A stretch of DNA of 64,000 nucleotides. Origin: Terrimonas_A sp051954695. GTDB lineage: Bacteria > Bacteroidota > Bacteroidia > Chitinophagales > Chitinophagaceae. The stretch is from NCBI GenBank assembly GCA_051954695.1, contig JBQCHL010000026.1:1-64000 (forward strand), written 5' to 3'. Under the pieces are notes generated by a model. It saw nothing but the letters and a program-made list of their open reading frames with translations, had not been told where the DNA came from and did no database searches. A program made the position numbers and the translations under genes. Of this stretch, positions 44,301 to 53,463 are shown in pieces; the first letter of the stretch is position 1; every line of letters starts with the position of its first letter.

Positions 44301-45152
44301 ATGCGACTGATCCGTTTTGGAGAAAAAGGTCATGAGTTGCCCGGCATCATCGATGCTCATAATAAGCGTAAAGACCTTTCCGGTTTTTTTAAAGATTGGG
44401 ACAGGGATTTTTTTGAAGGAAATGGTTTGCACAAACTGGCCAATTGGCTCAGGGATATTAAATCCTTACCGGATGTGCCTGCTAACGCTCGTTGGGCATC
44501 CTGTGTGGCCAGGCCCGGTAAAGTCATTTGCATAGGTCTTAATTATTCCGATCATGCCGAAGAATCGGGAATGCCGGTTCCTGCTGAGCCTATTGTGTTC
44601 CTCAAAGCTTCCAATACAGTGATCGGCCCTTATGACGATGTGCTAATACCAAGGAAAAGCGAGAAAACGGATTGGGAAGTTGAACTTGGAGTCGTTATAG
44701 GTAAGGATACCCGCTATCTTGCCTCAGTCGAAGATGCCAAAAGCGCTATTGCAGGATATTGTATTTCCCATGATGTATCTGAACGCTCTTTCCAACTGGA
44801 ACGCGGAGGTCAGTGGACCAAAGGAAAATCCTGTGATAACTTTAACCCCTTAGGCCCTTTCCTCCTTACATCTGATGAAATAAAGGATGTCCATAACCTT
44901 TCCATGTCATTGCAGGTAAATGGAAAGACCATGCAGAAAGGCAGCACTCAGAAAATGATATTTAATTGCTGGTATCTTGTGCATTATCTTTCACAGTTCA
45001 TGACGCTGGAAGCAGGTGACGTTATTTCCACCGGCACGCCGCCGGGCGTTGGCATGGGAATGAAGCCTGCACAGTATCTCAGGGATGGGGATACCGTTGA
45101 ATTATCGATCGAGGGGCTTGGAATGCAAAGACAGGTTTGCCGGCAGGCTTAA
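44301..45152 (+). CDS. FAH-family hydrolase, 2,4-diketo-3-deoxy sugar acid hydrolase-like
   Basis: Fumarylacetoacetate hydrolase-fold enzymes cleave C-C bonds of diketo acids. The 283-residue protein has the FAH signatures KVICIGLNYSDHAEES, the metal ligands in WEVELGVVIG (two Glu) and SHDVSERSFQ (Asp), and GKSCDNFNPLGPFL and STGTPPGVG. This form matches 2,4-diketo-3-deoxy-L-fuconate/rhamnonate hydrolases, giving pyruvate plus lactate, or plus glycolate for a pentose. The neighbours (SDR, dehydratase, lactonase) support it. The oxidase downstream would use the 2-hydroxy acid. Confidence 0.87.
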   Translation: MRLIRFGEKGHELPGIIDAHNKRKDLSGFFKDWDRDFFEGNGLHKLANWLRDIKSLPDVPANARWASCVARPGKVICIGLNYSDHAEESGMPVPAEPIVFLKASNTVIGPYDDVLIPRKSEKTDWEVELGVVIGKDTRYLASVEDAKSAIAGYCISHDVSERSFQLERGGQWTKGKSCDNFNPLGPFLLTSDEIKDVHNLSMSLQVNGKTMQKGSTQKMIFNCWYLVHYLSQFMTLEAGDVISTGTPPGVGMGMKPAQYLRDGDTVELSIEGLGMQRQVCRQA

Positions 45153-45217
45153 GATCAGTAAGAAGATTTATCTTCACCCCTGATCATACATAAGCTTATT
45201 AATCCGGACGACAAGAC

Positions 45218-48037
45218 ATGGACATAGCAGCATTAAAAAGAATATTACCAGAAAAAAGGATAAAGACTAAACTGGTTGACCTTGTGACCTTTGCCGCAGA
45301 TGCGGGCTTTTATTATCTCCAACCTAAAGCAGTAGTGCAGGTAGTTAATGAAGACGAAGTAAAAGCGCTTTTTCATTTTTCACACGAACATTCGCTACCG
45401 CTTGTGTTCCGTACCGGGGGCACCAGCCTCTCTGGCCAGGCGATAACAGATGGAATACTCGTTGACCTGAGCCAGTACTGGAATAAGCTAAAGATTGAAG
45501 ACGATGGCAGAATGGTGAGGGTGCAACCGGGGATCACGGGGGCAATGGTCAACGCTTCACTCAGAAAATTCGGGGCAAAGATCGGCCCTGATCCATCCAG
45601 TATCAGCGCCGCCATGATGGGCGGTATACTTTCCAATAATGCAAGCGGCATGTGCTGCGGCGTACAGTATAATTCTTATCATACTACCCGCTCTATCCGG
45701 TTTATGCTGACTGACGGACAGGTGTTCTCAACAGAAATAAGAGCAGATTACGAACGGTTTGAGCAGGAATGTAAACATCTTGCAGGAGAGCTAAGGTCGA
45801 TAAAACAACAGATAGGAAGCAATACGGTTTTGGCTGAGAGGATCAGGAAAAAATATAAGATCAAGAATACTGTCGGTTATTGTCTCAATGCTTTTCTGGA
45901 TTATGAACATCCTCTTGATATTTTTGCCCATTTACTGATCGGCGCAGAAGGTACACTGGCGTTTATTGCAGAAGCTGTACTGGAAACGATCCCGGATGAG
46001 CCACATAAAGCAACCGGACTATTGTTCTTTCCGGATATATTTTCTGCCTGCCAAACGATCCAGCCATTGATAGATGCGGGTGCGGCTATGGTGGAACTGA
46101 TGGACCGTGCTTCGCTCCGTTCAGTTGAACACCTTCCGGGAATGCCGGCAATGATAAAGACCTTACCCGAAGCTGCAGCAGGCTTACTGATCGAATTCCA
46201 GCAGCCAGGTATCCAGGAATTGGAAAAGCAGGTCAATCATTTTCTTTCTTTAACATCCGGGTTCTCCTTGCTTAACGCTCCAGCATTCACTACTGATGCT
46301 GCTGAAAGGGAATTTTTCTGGAAGGTCCGGAAAGGTCTGTTTCCTGCAGTGGGCGCGGTGAGGGCCAGTGGCACGACCGTGATCCTTGAAGATGTTGCTT
46401 TCCCTTTGGAGAGCCTGGGAAATGCAATTCTTGATCTGCAGGAGCTTTTTAAAAAATACAGTTATCACAACGCCATTATTTTCGGGCATGCTAAGGATGG
46501 CAATATCCATTTTGTTGTTACACAGTCATTCAATACCGATACGGAAGTTGAACGGTATGATCGCTTTTTAAAAGAAGTAGTGGAACTGGTAGTGAAAAGA
46601 TATGACGGTTCTCTAAAAGCCGAGCATGGCACCGGCCGTAATATGGCACCTTTTGTAGAAACAGAATGGGGTGGTGATGCTTACCAGATCATGGAACGGA
46701 TCAAAAAGGCAGCTGATCCTTTATCGCTGTTGAATCCCGGTGTGATCATTAATAAAAATACACAGGCACATATTGCCGATCTGAAGGAAATGCCTTCAGT
46801 GGAAATAGAGGTGGACCGTTGTATTGAATGCGGTTATTGCGAACCGGTATGCCCAAGCCGGGATCTTACGATGACGCCCAGGCGCAGGATTGTAGCAAGA
46901 AGAACGCTTGAGAGAATGAAAGCTACAGGTGATTCAGCCCAGCACAAATTGTTACTTGAACAATACCAGTATGAAGGGATAGAGACCTGTGCCGTTGATG
47001 GTTTATGTGCCAGCGCATGCCCCGTGGATATCAATACAGGTGACCTGGTAAAAAGATTGCGAAGGGAGAATCATTCCGCTTTTGCTAATCGCATTGCTCT
47101 TTTTACCATTAAAAGATTTGGCATGGTGATCTCGTCTACAAGATTTGCTTTGAAAGCAGGCTTGTTCATTAATAAGATCACTGGAAAGAAAACAATGACC
47201 GGCTTTACACGGCTTATCCGTAAAGTATCTCCCTCATTTCCCCTATGGTCAGCGCAACTTGTTTCTCCTCCGGATCTCGGTGTTTTAAAAAGAACAGCAG
47301 CAAAAGCCGGCGGGACAACGATCGTTTATTTTCCCAGTTGCATTTCCCGTTTGATGGGAAATTCTGCCAGTGGCAGGAAAAATATCCTGCAAACCTTTAT
47401 GGATGTTTCGGCAAAAGCAGGTATAAGAGTAAAAGTTTTAAGTGATATAAATAATAGCTGCTGCGGCCAGATATACAGTTCAAAAGGCTTTGGGAAAGCA
47501 TACACGTATGCAGCTAATAAGATCGTTGAGCAACTATGGCAAAGTTCTGAGAACGGATCGCATGCGATAGTAATGGATGTGAGCTCCTGTACTTATACAC
47601 TGCATCATTTACGCCCGGCTTTGACTACAGAGAACCAGACAAAATTTGATCAGTTAACGGTCATTGATAGTATAGATTATCTCCATGATTTTGTAATGCC
47701 CGTAAGCCAGCCCATGAAGAAAAAACAGCATGTTGTATTGCATCCTGTTTGCTCGTTGAAAAAAATGTACACAGAAAATAAACTTGTCCGGATCGCCAAT
47801 CATTTTGCCGAGAATGTTACAGTGCCAATAAATGCAGGCTGCTGTGGCATGGCAGGCGATCGCGGCTTTCTTTTCCCAGAACTTACAGCTTCAGCCACTG
47901 CAGCAGAAGCAAATGAAGTAAGACAAAAAGAATATGATGGATATTATTCATCCACCAAAACATGTGAAATGGCAATGTCTGAGGCAGTTGGCAGGAATTA
48001 TGAATCTGTCCTCTACCTTGTGGATGAAGCTATGTGA
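45218..48037 (+). CDS. FAD-linked oxidase/Fe-S protein (D-lactate or glycolate dehydrogenase-like)
   Basis: A 939-residue fusion that oxidises 2-hydroxy acids. The N-terminal FAD-binding part includes FRTGGTSLSGQ and GPDPSSISAAMMGG, and the C-terminal part of the oxidase domain GHAKDGNIHF and EHGTGRN. Two 4Fe-4S sites follow: CIECGYCEPVC around residue 533 and CAVDGLCASACPVD. The C-terminal third holds two CCG-type domains (NSCCGQIYSSKGFG and NAGCCGMAGDRG). The architecture matches D-lactate dehydrogenase (DLD-II) and related glycolate oxidase fusions. It follows the FAH hydrolase by 65 bp and would use its lactate or glycolate. Confidence 0.9.
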   Translation: MDIAALKRILPEKRIKTKLVDLVTFAADAGFYYLQPKAVVQVVNEDEVKALFHFSHEHSLPLVFRTGGTSLSGQAITDGILVDLSQYWNKLKIEDDGRMVRVQPGITGAMVNASLRKFGAKIGPDPSSISAAMMGGILSNNASGMCCGVQYNSYHTTRSIRFMLTDGQVFSTEIRADYERFEQECKHLAGELRSIKQQIGSNTVLAERIRKKYKIKNTVGYCLNAFLDYEHPLDIFAHLLIGAEGTLAFIAEAVLETIPDEPHKATGLLFFPDIFSACQTIQPLIDAGAAMVELMDRASLRSVEHLPGMPAMIKTLPEAAAGLLIEFQQPGIQELEKQVNHFLSLTSGFSLLNAPAFTTDAAEREFFWKVRKGLFPAVGAVRASGTTVILEDVAFPLESLGNAILDLQELFKKYSYHNAIIFGHAKDGNIHFVVTQSFNTDTEVERYDRFLKEVVELVVKRYDGSLKAEHGTGRNMAPFVETEWGGDAYQIMERIKKAADPLSLLNPGVIINKNTQAHIADLKEMPSVEIEVDRCIECGYCEPVCPSRDLTMTPRRRIVARRTLERMKATGDSAQHKLLLEQYQYEGIETCAVDGLCASACPVDINTGDLVKRLRRENHSAFANRIALFTIKRFGMVISSTRFALKAGLFINKITGKKTMTGFTRLIRKVSPSFPLWSAQLVSPPDLGVLKRTAAKAGGTTIVYFPSCISRLMGNSASGRKNILQTFMDVSAKAGIRVKVLSDINNSCCGQIYSSKGFGKAYTYAANKIVEQLWQSSENGSHAIVMDVSSCTYTLHHLRPALTTENQTKFDQLTVIDSIDYLHDFVMPVSQPMKKKQHVVLHPVCSLKKMYTENKLVRIANHFAENVTVPINAGCCGMAGDRGFLFPELTASATAAEANEVRQKEYDGYYSSTKTCEMAMSEAVGRNYESVLYLVDEAM

Positions 48038-48151
48038 TAGGGGCTGGGAATACAGGTAATCCTTTAAAATAAGAAGGTAAGAACATTACATTTTCCTGTT
48101 TGGGAGAAGGCTATTTTTAATTAAACATCCTTCATTAAAAAACCAAACGAG

Positions 48152-49390
48152 ATGCAAGCCAATATTGACCGTAAAAAATTATTTCTGGCAAGCCGGATCG
48201 CATTGATCACGACTGCTATGACATTTGCCTTCAGGGCATCGCTCGAAGGTGTATGGGGACATGAATTTAGCCTTAACCGTGAACAGGTAGGGTGGATATT
48301 CAGCCCCGCATTCTGGGGGTTTACTCTTGCCATGCTTTTTGGCGGATCGCTTTGTGATTGGTTAGGCATGAAACGCTTGCTGGGGCTAGCTTTCATTGGA
48401 CAATTGGCGGGGATCATCATTTATCTTACTGCAAAAGATGCAAGCTGGCTTTTTGCCGGAACGGTTTGCATAGGGATCGGTAATGGCATGGTGGAAGCGG
48501 CCTGTAACCCGCTTGTGGTTTCACTGTACCCCGAAAAGAAAACAGTTATGCTTAACCGCTTCCATGTATGGTTCCCTGGTGGCATTGTGGTAGGAGGTTT
48601 GATCAGTTACGCCATGACCAATTGGTGGCAGGCAGATTGGCGTGTAATGATCGCAACATTGTTCGTACCCCTGTTTATATATGGTTTTTTATTTCTGAAA
48701 TTGAAGTTTCCGCCTACAGAACGTGTTTCTTCAGGTGTGAGTACAAAGCAGATGTTTAAAGCATGCCTTCACCCGTTATTTTTGATCATGCTGGCGTGTA
48801 TGTTGCTGACAGCCGCTACAGAGCTTGGGACGAATCAATGGCTCGGTGCACTGCTGCAGGGTGCCGGTATATCAGGCATACTGATCCTTGTACTTATCAA
48901 TGGTATAATGGCACTGGGAAGGTCGTTCGCCGGACCTGTAGTGCACCGGCTCAACCCGACAGGTATGTTGATCTTTTCTATGCTGTTCACCGCTATTGGC
49001 CTTGCATTATTAAGCAAAACAAGCGGAAGCATGGCAGTAGTTGCGGCAATTGTTTTTGCGATCGGGCTTTGCTTCGTTTGGCCCACAATGCTTGGGTTTG
49101 TAGCTGAATACCTGCCCCGTACTGGTGCGCTTGGTTTGTCATTAATGGGCGGCGGCGGTATGTTGTCTGTGGCCCTTATTGTGCCACTGATGGGAAAATG
49201 GTACGATTCTTTTAGAGCTACTGCAATAGCCAGCGGAGCTGATGAGGCAGCTGCAGATGCGATAGCAGGTTCCGATACATTTATGAAAGTAGTTGTAATG
49301 CCCGCTATTGTATTGGTATTGATGATAGGCATTTACCTGACTATAAAGAAAAAGCCTGCTTCATTAACGCAGACCCTTACAACCCAATGA
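48152..49390 (+). CDS. MFS sugar transporter (FucP-like fucose permease group)
   Basis: A 412-residue MFS transporter with about 12 predicted membrane helices. The segment GIGNGMVEAACNPLVVSLYP and the HVWFPGGIVVGG motif are like those of the FucP fucose/glucose proton symporter group, which gives some weight to a 6-deoxyhexose or related sugar. It ends in a strong terminator at 49417-49447. It lies 114 bp after the oxidase gene, and would move the free sugar or sugar acid across the inner membrane. Specificity is inferred by resemblance only. Confidence 0.87.
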   Translation: MQANIDRKKLFLASRIALITTAMTFAFRASLEGVWGHEFSLNREQVGWIFSPAFWGFTLAMLFGGSLCDWLGMKRLLGLAFIGQLAGIIIYLTAKDASWLFAGTVCIGIGNGMVEAACNPLVVSLYPEKKTVMLNRFHVWFPGGIVVGGLISYAMTNWWQADWRVMIATLFVPLFIYGFLFLKLKFPPTERVSSGVSTKQMFKACLHPLFLIMLACMLLTAATELGTNQWLGALLQGAGISGILILVLINGIMALGRSFAGPVVHRLNPTGMLIFSMLFTAIGLALLSKTSGSMAVVAAIVFAIGLCFVWPTMLGFVAEYLPRTGALGLSLMGGGGMLSVALIVPLMGKWYDSFRATAIASGADEAAADAIAGSDTFMKVVVMPAIVLVLMIGIYLTIKKKPASLTQTLTTQ

Positions 49391-49416
49391 TAGTTTATAT
49401 AGCAAGTCTCATGTTT

Positions 49417-49447
49417 AGCCATGGCAATTGTGCCATGGCTTTTTTTA
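49417..49447 (+). terminator. Strong terminator closing the sugar operon
   Basis: AGCCATGGCA (49417-49426) and TGCCATGGCT (49431-49440) pair perfectly with a 4-nt loop, followed by seven T. It lies 26 bp after the MFS gene and closes the run that began at SusC. Confidence 0.9.
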
Positions 49448-49529
49448 TTTGTCCACTTTTATCAACAGCCTTGCTAAACATTTTTCATAAGAGGATAATA
49501 TCCCGCAATTCAATTGCAGTAAGCCGGTT

Positions 49530-49537
49530 TACTTTTG
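49530..49537 (+). promoter_or_regulatory. Candidate ppsA -7 box
   Basis: TACTTTTG fits the TAnnTTTG consensus and lies 124 bp upstream of the ppsA ATG. No convincing -33 box at the expected spacing. Confidence 0.3.
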
Positions 49538-49599
49538 CATTGTTAAGTTTTGCTCTGCACGGACCAGTATTTCCATAATCATTAATAAGCTTGTCTGCT

Positions 49600-49622
49600 G
49601 TGTTGCATGTTGTATGCAACAC
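49600..49622. promoter_or_regulatory. Perfect 9-bp-arm dyad upstream of ppsA
   Basis: GTGTTGCAT (49600-49608) and ATGCAACAC (49614-49622) are exact inverted repeats around a 5-bp centre, 39 bp before the ppsA start codon. Size and shape fit an operator for a dimeric regulator; an mRNA hairpin in the leader is also possible. Confidence 0.5.
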
Positions 49623-49661
49623 GAAGACGACTATTGTCCATACATTATCAAATCAAACAGA

Positions 49662-52094
49662 ATGAGAACAAAAAAATTTATTGTACCCCTAAGCGAGGTT
49701 GGTATCAACGATATTGAATGGGTTGGTGGTAAGAATGCTTCCCTTGGGGAGATGATGCAGCACCTTACCAAACTTGGTATTAATATCCCTGATGGTTTGG
49801 TGATCACCGTTCATGCATATAAATATTTCCTTTCTTCCGGTAATCTTGAACCTGTGATAAAGAAATATATACAGGAGATCGATTTTGATAACCTGGAATC
49901 TTTGAGAAAAGGTGGTAAGAAGATCCGGCAGGTGATCCGTAATACTGCTTTTCCTGAGGAACTTGCTTTGCCTGTAATTCAGGCATACCATAAGCTCTCT
50001 GAAAGATATAAAATACCTGATGCCGACGTTGCTGTCCGGTCTTCCGCTACTGCCGAAGATCTTCCTGATGCATCTTTCGCCGGCCAGCAGGAAACATATC
50101 TTAATATCAGGGGACCGGTTGCATTGATAGATGCAGTAAGGAATTGTTTCGCATCCCTTTTCACCGACCGCGCGATCAGTTATCGTGAAAGTTTTGGATA
50201 CGATCATTTCGAGATCGGATTATCCGTATGCATACAAAAGATGGTTCGCTCGGATATGGCCAGCTCGGGCGTTGCTTTCTCACTGGATACAGAAACAGGA
50301 TTCAGGGATGTAGTTGTTATCAATGGCTCTTATGGCCTTGGGGAAATGGTTGTGCAGGGATCTGTGTCGCCTGATGAGTTCATTGTATTCAAACCTGTAT
50401 TGGATCATGTGCGTTCACCCATCATTGAGAAAAAGCTGGGCAATAAAGATAAGATGATGATCTATGGCGATAACCCTGGTGAGAGAGTGACGGTTATTCC
50501 TACAGAAAAGAATATGCAGTCAAGATTCTGCATTGATGATGAGAAAGTATTACTGATTGCGAAGTGGGTGACAGAGATCGAAAAATATTATACCTGTATA
50601 AAAGGGCATTGGTGCCCAATGGATGTGGAATGGGCGGTTGATGGTAAAAGCAATCAGCTATTTATTGTACAGGCAAGGCCGGAAACGATCCATTCGCAAA
50701 AAAAGGACCAGGTGATCACAGAATATCAGCTGGAAATAAAGGATCAGCAGAAAGAACTTCTTCTTACAGGTATTGCTGTTGGGGATAAAGTTGCCAGCGG
50801 AAAAGTGAACATTCTTTATTCATTGGATAAGCGGGTTATTGATGGCCATGAATTCAACGCCGGTGATATACTGGTTACTGATATGACGGACCCGGACTGG
50901 GAACCCGTTATGAAGAAAGCGGCAGCCATTATTACGAATAAGGGCGGGCGTACCTGCCATGCCGCTATCGTGGCAAGGGAAATGGGTGTGCCGGCAATCG
51001 TGGGTTGTGGCAATGCAACAGAACTGCTTCAACAAGGCCAAACAATTACAGCTTCCTGTGTTGAAGGCGATGTTGGAAATATTTATAATGGAGAAATAGG
51101 GTTTGTAAAAACGAGCTTCAATCTTAGCGACCTGCCTGTTGTAAAAACCCCGATCATGTTCAATGTAGGATCTCCGGGCATGGCTTTCCAATTTTCTCAT
51201 TTGCCACACAAAGGCGTTGGCCTTGCGAGGGAAGAATTTATTATCAATAACTATATAAAAGTTCATCCACTGGCGCTTTTGAAGCATCGATCACTTGATG
51301 ATACAGCACTTTCCAATTCGATTGCGGAGATCATTGCGGGATTTGAAAATGAGGAGGATTATTTTATCAGGAAACTATCATATGGAGTTGCAAAGATCGC
51401 TGCTGCATTTTACCCTGAAAAGGTTATTGTACGGTTTTCCGATTTTAAAAGCAATGAGTACTTTAACCTGTTAGGCGGAAAATATTTTGAACCGGAGGAA
51501 GAGAATCCTATGATCGGTTGGCGCGGAGCCTCCCGTTATTATTCTGCTGCTTATAAAGAGGCTTTTGCACTCGAATGCAGGGCTATCCGGAAAGTAAGGG
51601 AAGAAATGGGATTGACAAACGTGGTGGTAATGATCCCGTTTTGCAGAACAGTAGGTGAATTGCTCAGAGTGCAGGATGTTATGAAAGAATATGGACTGAC
51701 ACGTGGAGAAGCAGGCCTGGAAATATACCTGATGGCTGAGTTGCCTTCCAATGTTCTGATGGCTGATGAGTTTGCCAGGCATATCGATGGTTTTTCCATC
51801 GGCTCCAATGACCTTACACAGTTGGCACTTGGCCTTGACAGGGATTCTTCATTAGTATCCCACCTGTATGATGAGAGGGACCATGCTGTAAAGAAATTGA
51901 TCAGCATGCTGATCAGGACTGCGAAGGCGAATAGGATAAAGGTTGGTATTTGCGGACAGGGGCCTTCAGACTATCCCGATTTTGCGCAATTCCTGGTGGA
52001 GCAGGAGATAGACAGTATTTCTGTAACACCCGATTCGCTGGTGAAAACCATTAAGGCGATACATGAAATTGAGCAACAACTGGTCAATAGGTAA
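49662..52094 (+). CDS. ppsA: Phosphoenolpyruvate synthase
   Basis: PEP synthase (pyruvate, water dikinase) makes PEP from pyruvate and ATP for gluconeogenesis. The 810-residue protein has an N-terminal ATP-grasp domain (WVGGKNASLGEM, VAVRSSATAEDLPDASFAGQ), the central phospho-His domain (NKGGRTCHAAIVARE) and a C-terminal TIM barrel (GICGQGPSDYPDFAQFL with the catalytic Cys). The ATG at 49662 (MRTKKFIVPL) is chosen over 49614. It follows the strong terminator and an inverted repeat, so it has its own control. Its place after a pyruvate-yielding pathway suggests it recovers carbon from the sugar (inference). Confidence 0.93.
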   Translation: MRTKKFIVPLSEVGINDIEWVGGKNASLGEMMQHLTKLGINIPDGLVITVHAYKYFLSSGNLEPVIKKYIQEIDFDNLESLRKGGKKIRQVIRNTAFPEELALPVIQAYHKLSERYKIPDADVAVRSSATAEDLPDASFAGQQETYLNIRGPVALIDAVRNCFASLFTDRAISYRESFGYDHFEIGLSVCIQKMVRSDMASSGVAFSLDTETGFRDVVVINGSYGLGEMVVQGSVSPDEFIVFKPVLDHVRSPIIEKKLGNKDKMMIYGDNPGERVTVIPTEKNMQSRFCIDDEKVLLIAKWVTEIEKYYTCIKGHWCPMDVEWAVDGKSNQLFIVQARPETIHSQKKDQVITEYQLEIKDQQKELLLTGIAVGDKVASGKVNILYSLDKRVIDGHEFNAGDILVTDMTDPDWEPVMKKAAAIITNKGGRTCHAAIVAREMGVPAIVGCGNATELLQQGQTITASCVEGDVGNIYNGEIGFVKTSFNLSDLPVVKTPIMFNVGSPGMAFQFSHLPHKGVGLAREEFIINNYIKVHPLALLKHRSLDDTALSNSIAEIIAGFENEEDYFIRKLSYGVAKIAAAFYPEKVIVRFSDFKSNEYFNLLGGKYFEPEEENPMIGWRGASRYYSAAYKEAFALECRAIRKVREEMGLTNVVVMIPFCRTVGELLRVQDVMKEYGLTRGEAGLEIYLMAELPSNVLMADEFARHIDGFSIGSNDLTQLALGLDRDSSLVSHLYDERDHAVKKLISMLIRTAKANRIKVGICGQGPSDYPDFAQFLVEQEIDSISVTPDSLVKTIKAIHEIEQQLVNR

Positions 52095-52267
52095 AATATT
52101 AGGCTCAGGGCCTGCAGTCTGTTCATATCACGATATATATGGATAAATCTGCAACATTTTTAGCCTGGAGGAAAAATAATTTTATGCAGTGTTCATTGAT
52201 TCATATCGTTCATGAGTCATTCCTTATCCTTATAAACTAATATCTAATCGTTTAATCATACTGACGG

Positions 52268-53419
52268 ATGAAAAGAAAATTGAGAATGGGAATGATCGGC
52301 GGCGGCCAGGGAGCATTTATAGGAGCTATACATCGCAGCGCTGCGCTGATGGATGGACAAATAGAACTTATTGCCGGCGCTTTAAGCCACGAACCGCAAA
52401 TCGCCGTTGAATCAGGCCACGATTTATACCTGGACGAAGAAAGGATCTATCGTGATTATGAGACCATGCTCAATAGGGAAGCTGCATTGCCGGCGGGCAA
52501 GCGGATTGATTTTGTAAGCATCGTTACACCCAATTATGTGCATTTTGATCCGGCAATGATGGCACTTGACAAAGGTTTTCATGTGGTGATCGAAAAACCG
52601 ATGACGTTTTCGTTTGACGAAGCCTATCAGTTGAAACAGAAACTGGATGCAACAGGATTAAGTCTTATGCTCACGCACACTTATTCCGGCTACCCAATGG
52701 TGAAGCAAGCAAAGCAAATGGTAAAAAGCGGATCATTAGGTAAAATAAGAAAAGTGTATGTCGAGTATCCGCAGGGATGGTTAAGCCGCTTATCAGAACT
52801 TGAAGGCAATGCACAGGCTGCCTGGCGTACAGATCCGTCCCGTTCAGGAAAAAGTGGTTGCATGGGTGATATCGGTACACACGCAGCACACCTGGCAGAA
52901 TATATTACTGGTGCAAAGATCACCCATCTTTGTGCAGACCTTAATATCATGGTCCAGGGCCGCCTGCTTGATGATGATGGCAATGTTCTATTGCGGTTTG
53001 ATAATGGAGCGACCGGTGTATTGATGGCTTCGCAGATTGCTGCAGGAGAAGAAAATCCATTGAAAATAAGAATATATGGAGAGAATGGCGGCCTTGAGTG
53101 GGCGCAGCAGGAACCCAATACGTTGATCTATAAACCGCTTGATCAACCCATTCAGCTATTGCGCGCGGGTGGTGGTTACCTCAGCAGTTATGCCAAACAT
53201 AATTTCCGTACGCCAGGCGGACATCCGGAGGGATATATCGAAGCATTTGCCAATCTGTACCGGAATTTTGCATTGACCTTACAATCCAAACTGGAAGGGC
53301 GACCGCCTTCTGCTGAGTCGCTCGACTTTCCTGGTGTTGAAGATGGTATCCGCGGTATGAATTTCATTGACAAAGTAGTTGCATCTGCTCAAAGCGATGT
53401 GAAATGGACAATGTTCTAA
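52268..53419 (+). CDS. Gfo/Idh/MocA-family oxidoreductase
   Basis: A 383-residue NAD(P)-dependent sugar oxidoreductase of the glucose-fructose oxidoreductase/inositol dehydrogenase family. It has the Rossmann motif MGMIGGGQGAFIGAIHR, VSIVTPNYVHFDPA, the catalytic EKP motif in VVIEKPMTFS, and GDIGTHAAHLAEYI with the active-site His. No signal peptide is present, so it is cytosolic. The following gene encodes an isomerase/epimerase-like protein, a common pairing in oxidised-sugar metabolism. The substrate is unknown. It lies 173 bp after ppsA. Confidence 0.9.
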   Translation: MKRKLRMGMIGGGQGAFIGAIHRSAALMDGQIELIAGALSHEPQIAVESGHDLYLDEERIYRDYETMLNREAALPAGKRIDFVSIVTPNYVHFDPAMMALDKGFHVVIEKPMTFSFDEAYQLKQKLDATGLSLMLTHTYSGYPMVKQAKQMVKSGSLGKIRKVYVEYPQGWLSRLSELEGNAQAAWRTDPSRSGKSGCMGDIGTHAAHLAEYITGAKITHLCADLNIMVQGRLLDDDGNVLLRFDNGATGVLMASQIAAGEENPLKIRIYGENGGLEWAQQEPNTLIYKPLDQPIQLLRAGGGYLSSYAKHNFRTPGGHPEGYIEAFANLYRNFALTLQSKLEGRPPSAESLDFPGVEDGIRGMNFIDKVVASAQSDVKWTMF

Positions 53420-53463
53420 GCGATCTTTTTTAATCTTCTTTATCCATTATTAAAGCAGGTATT

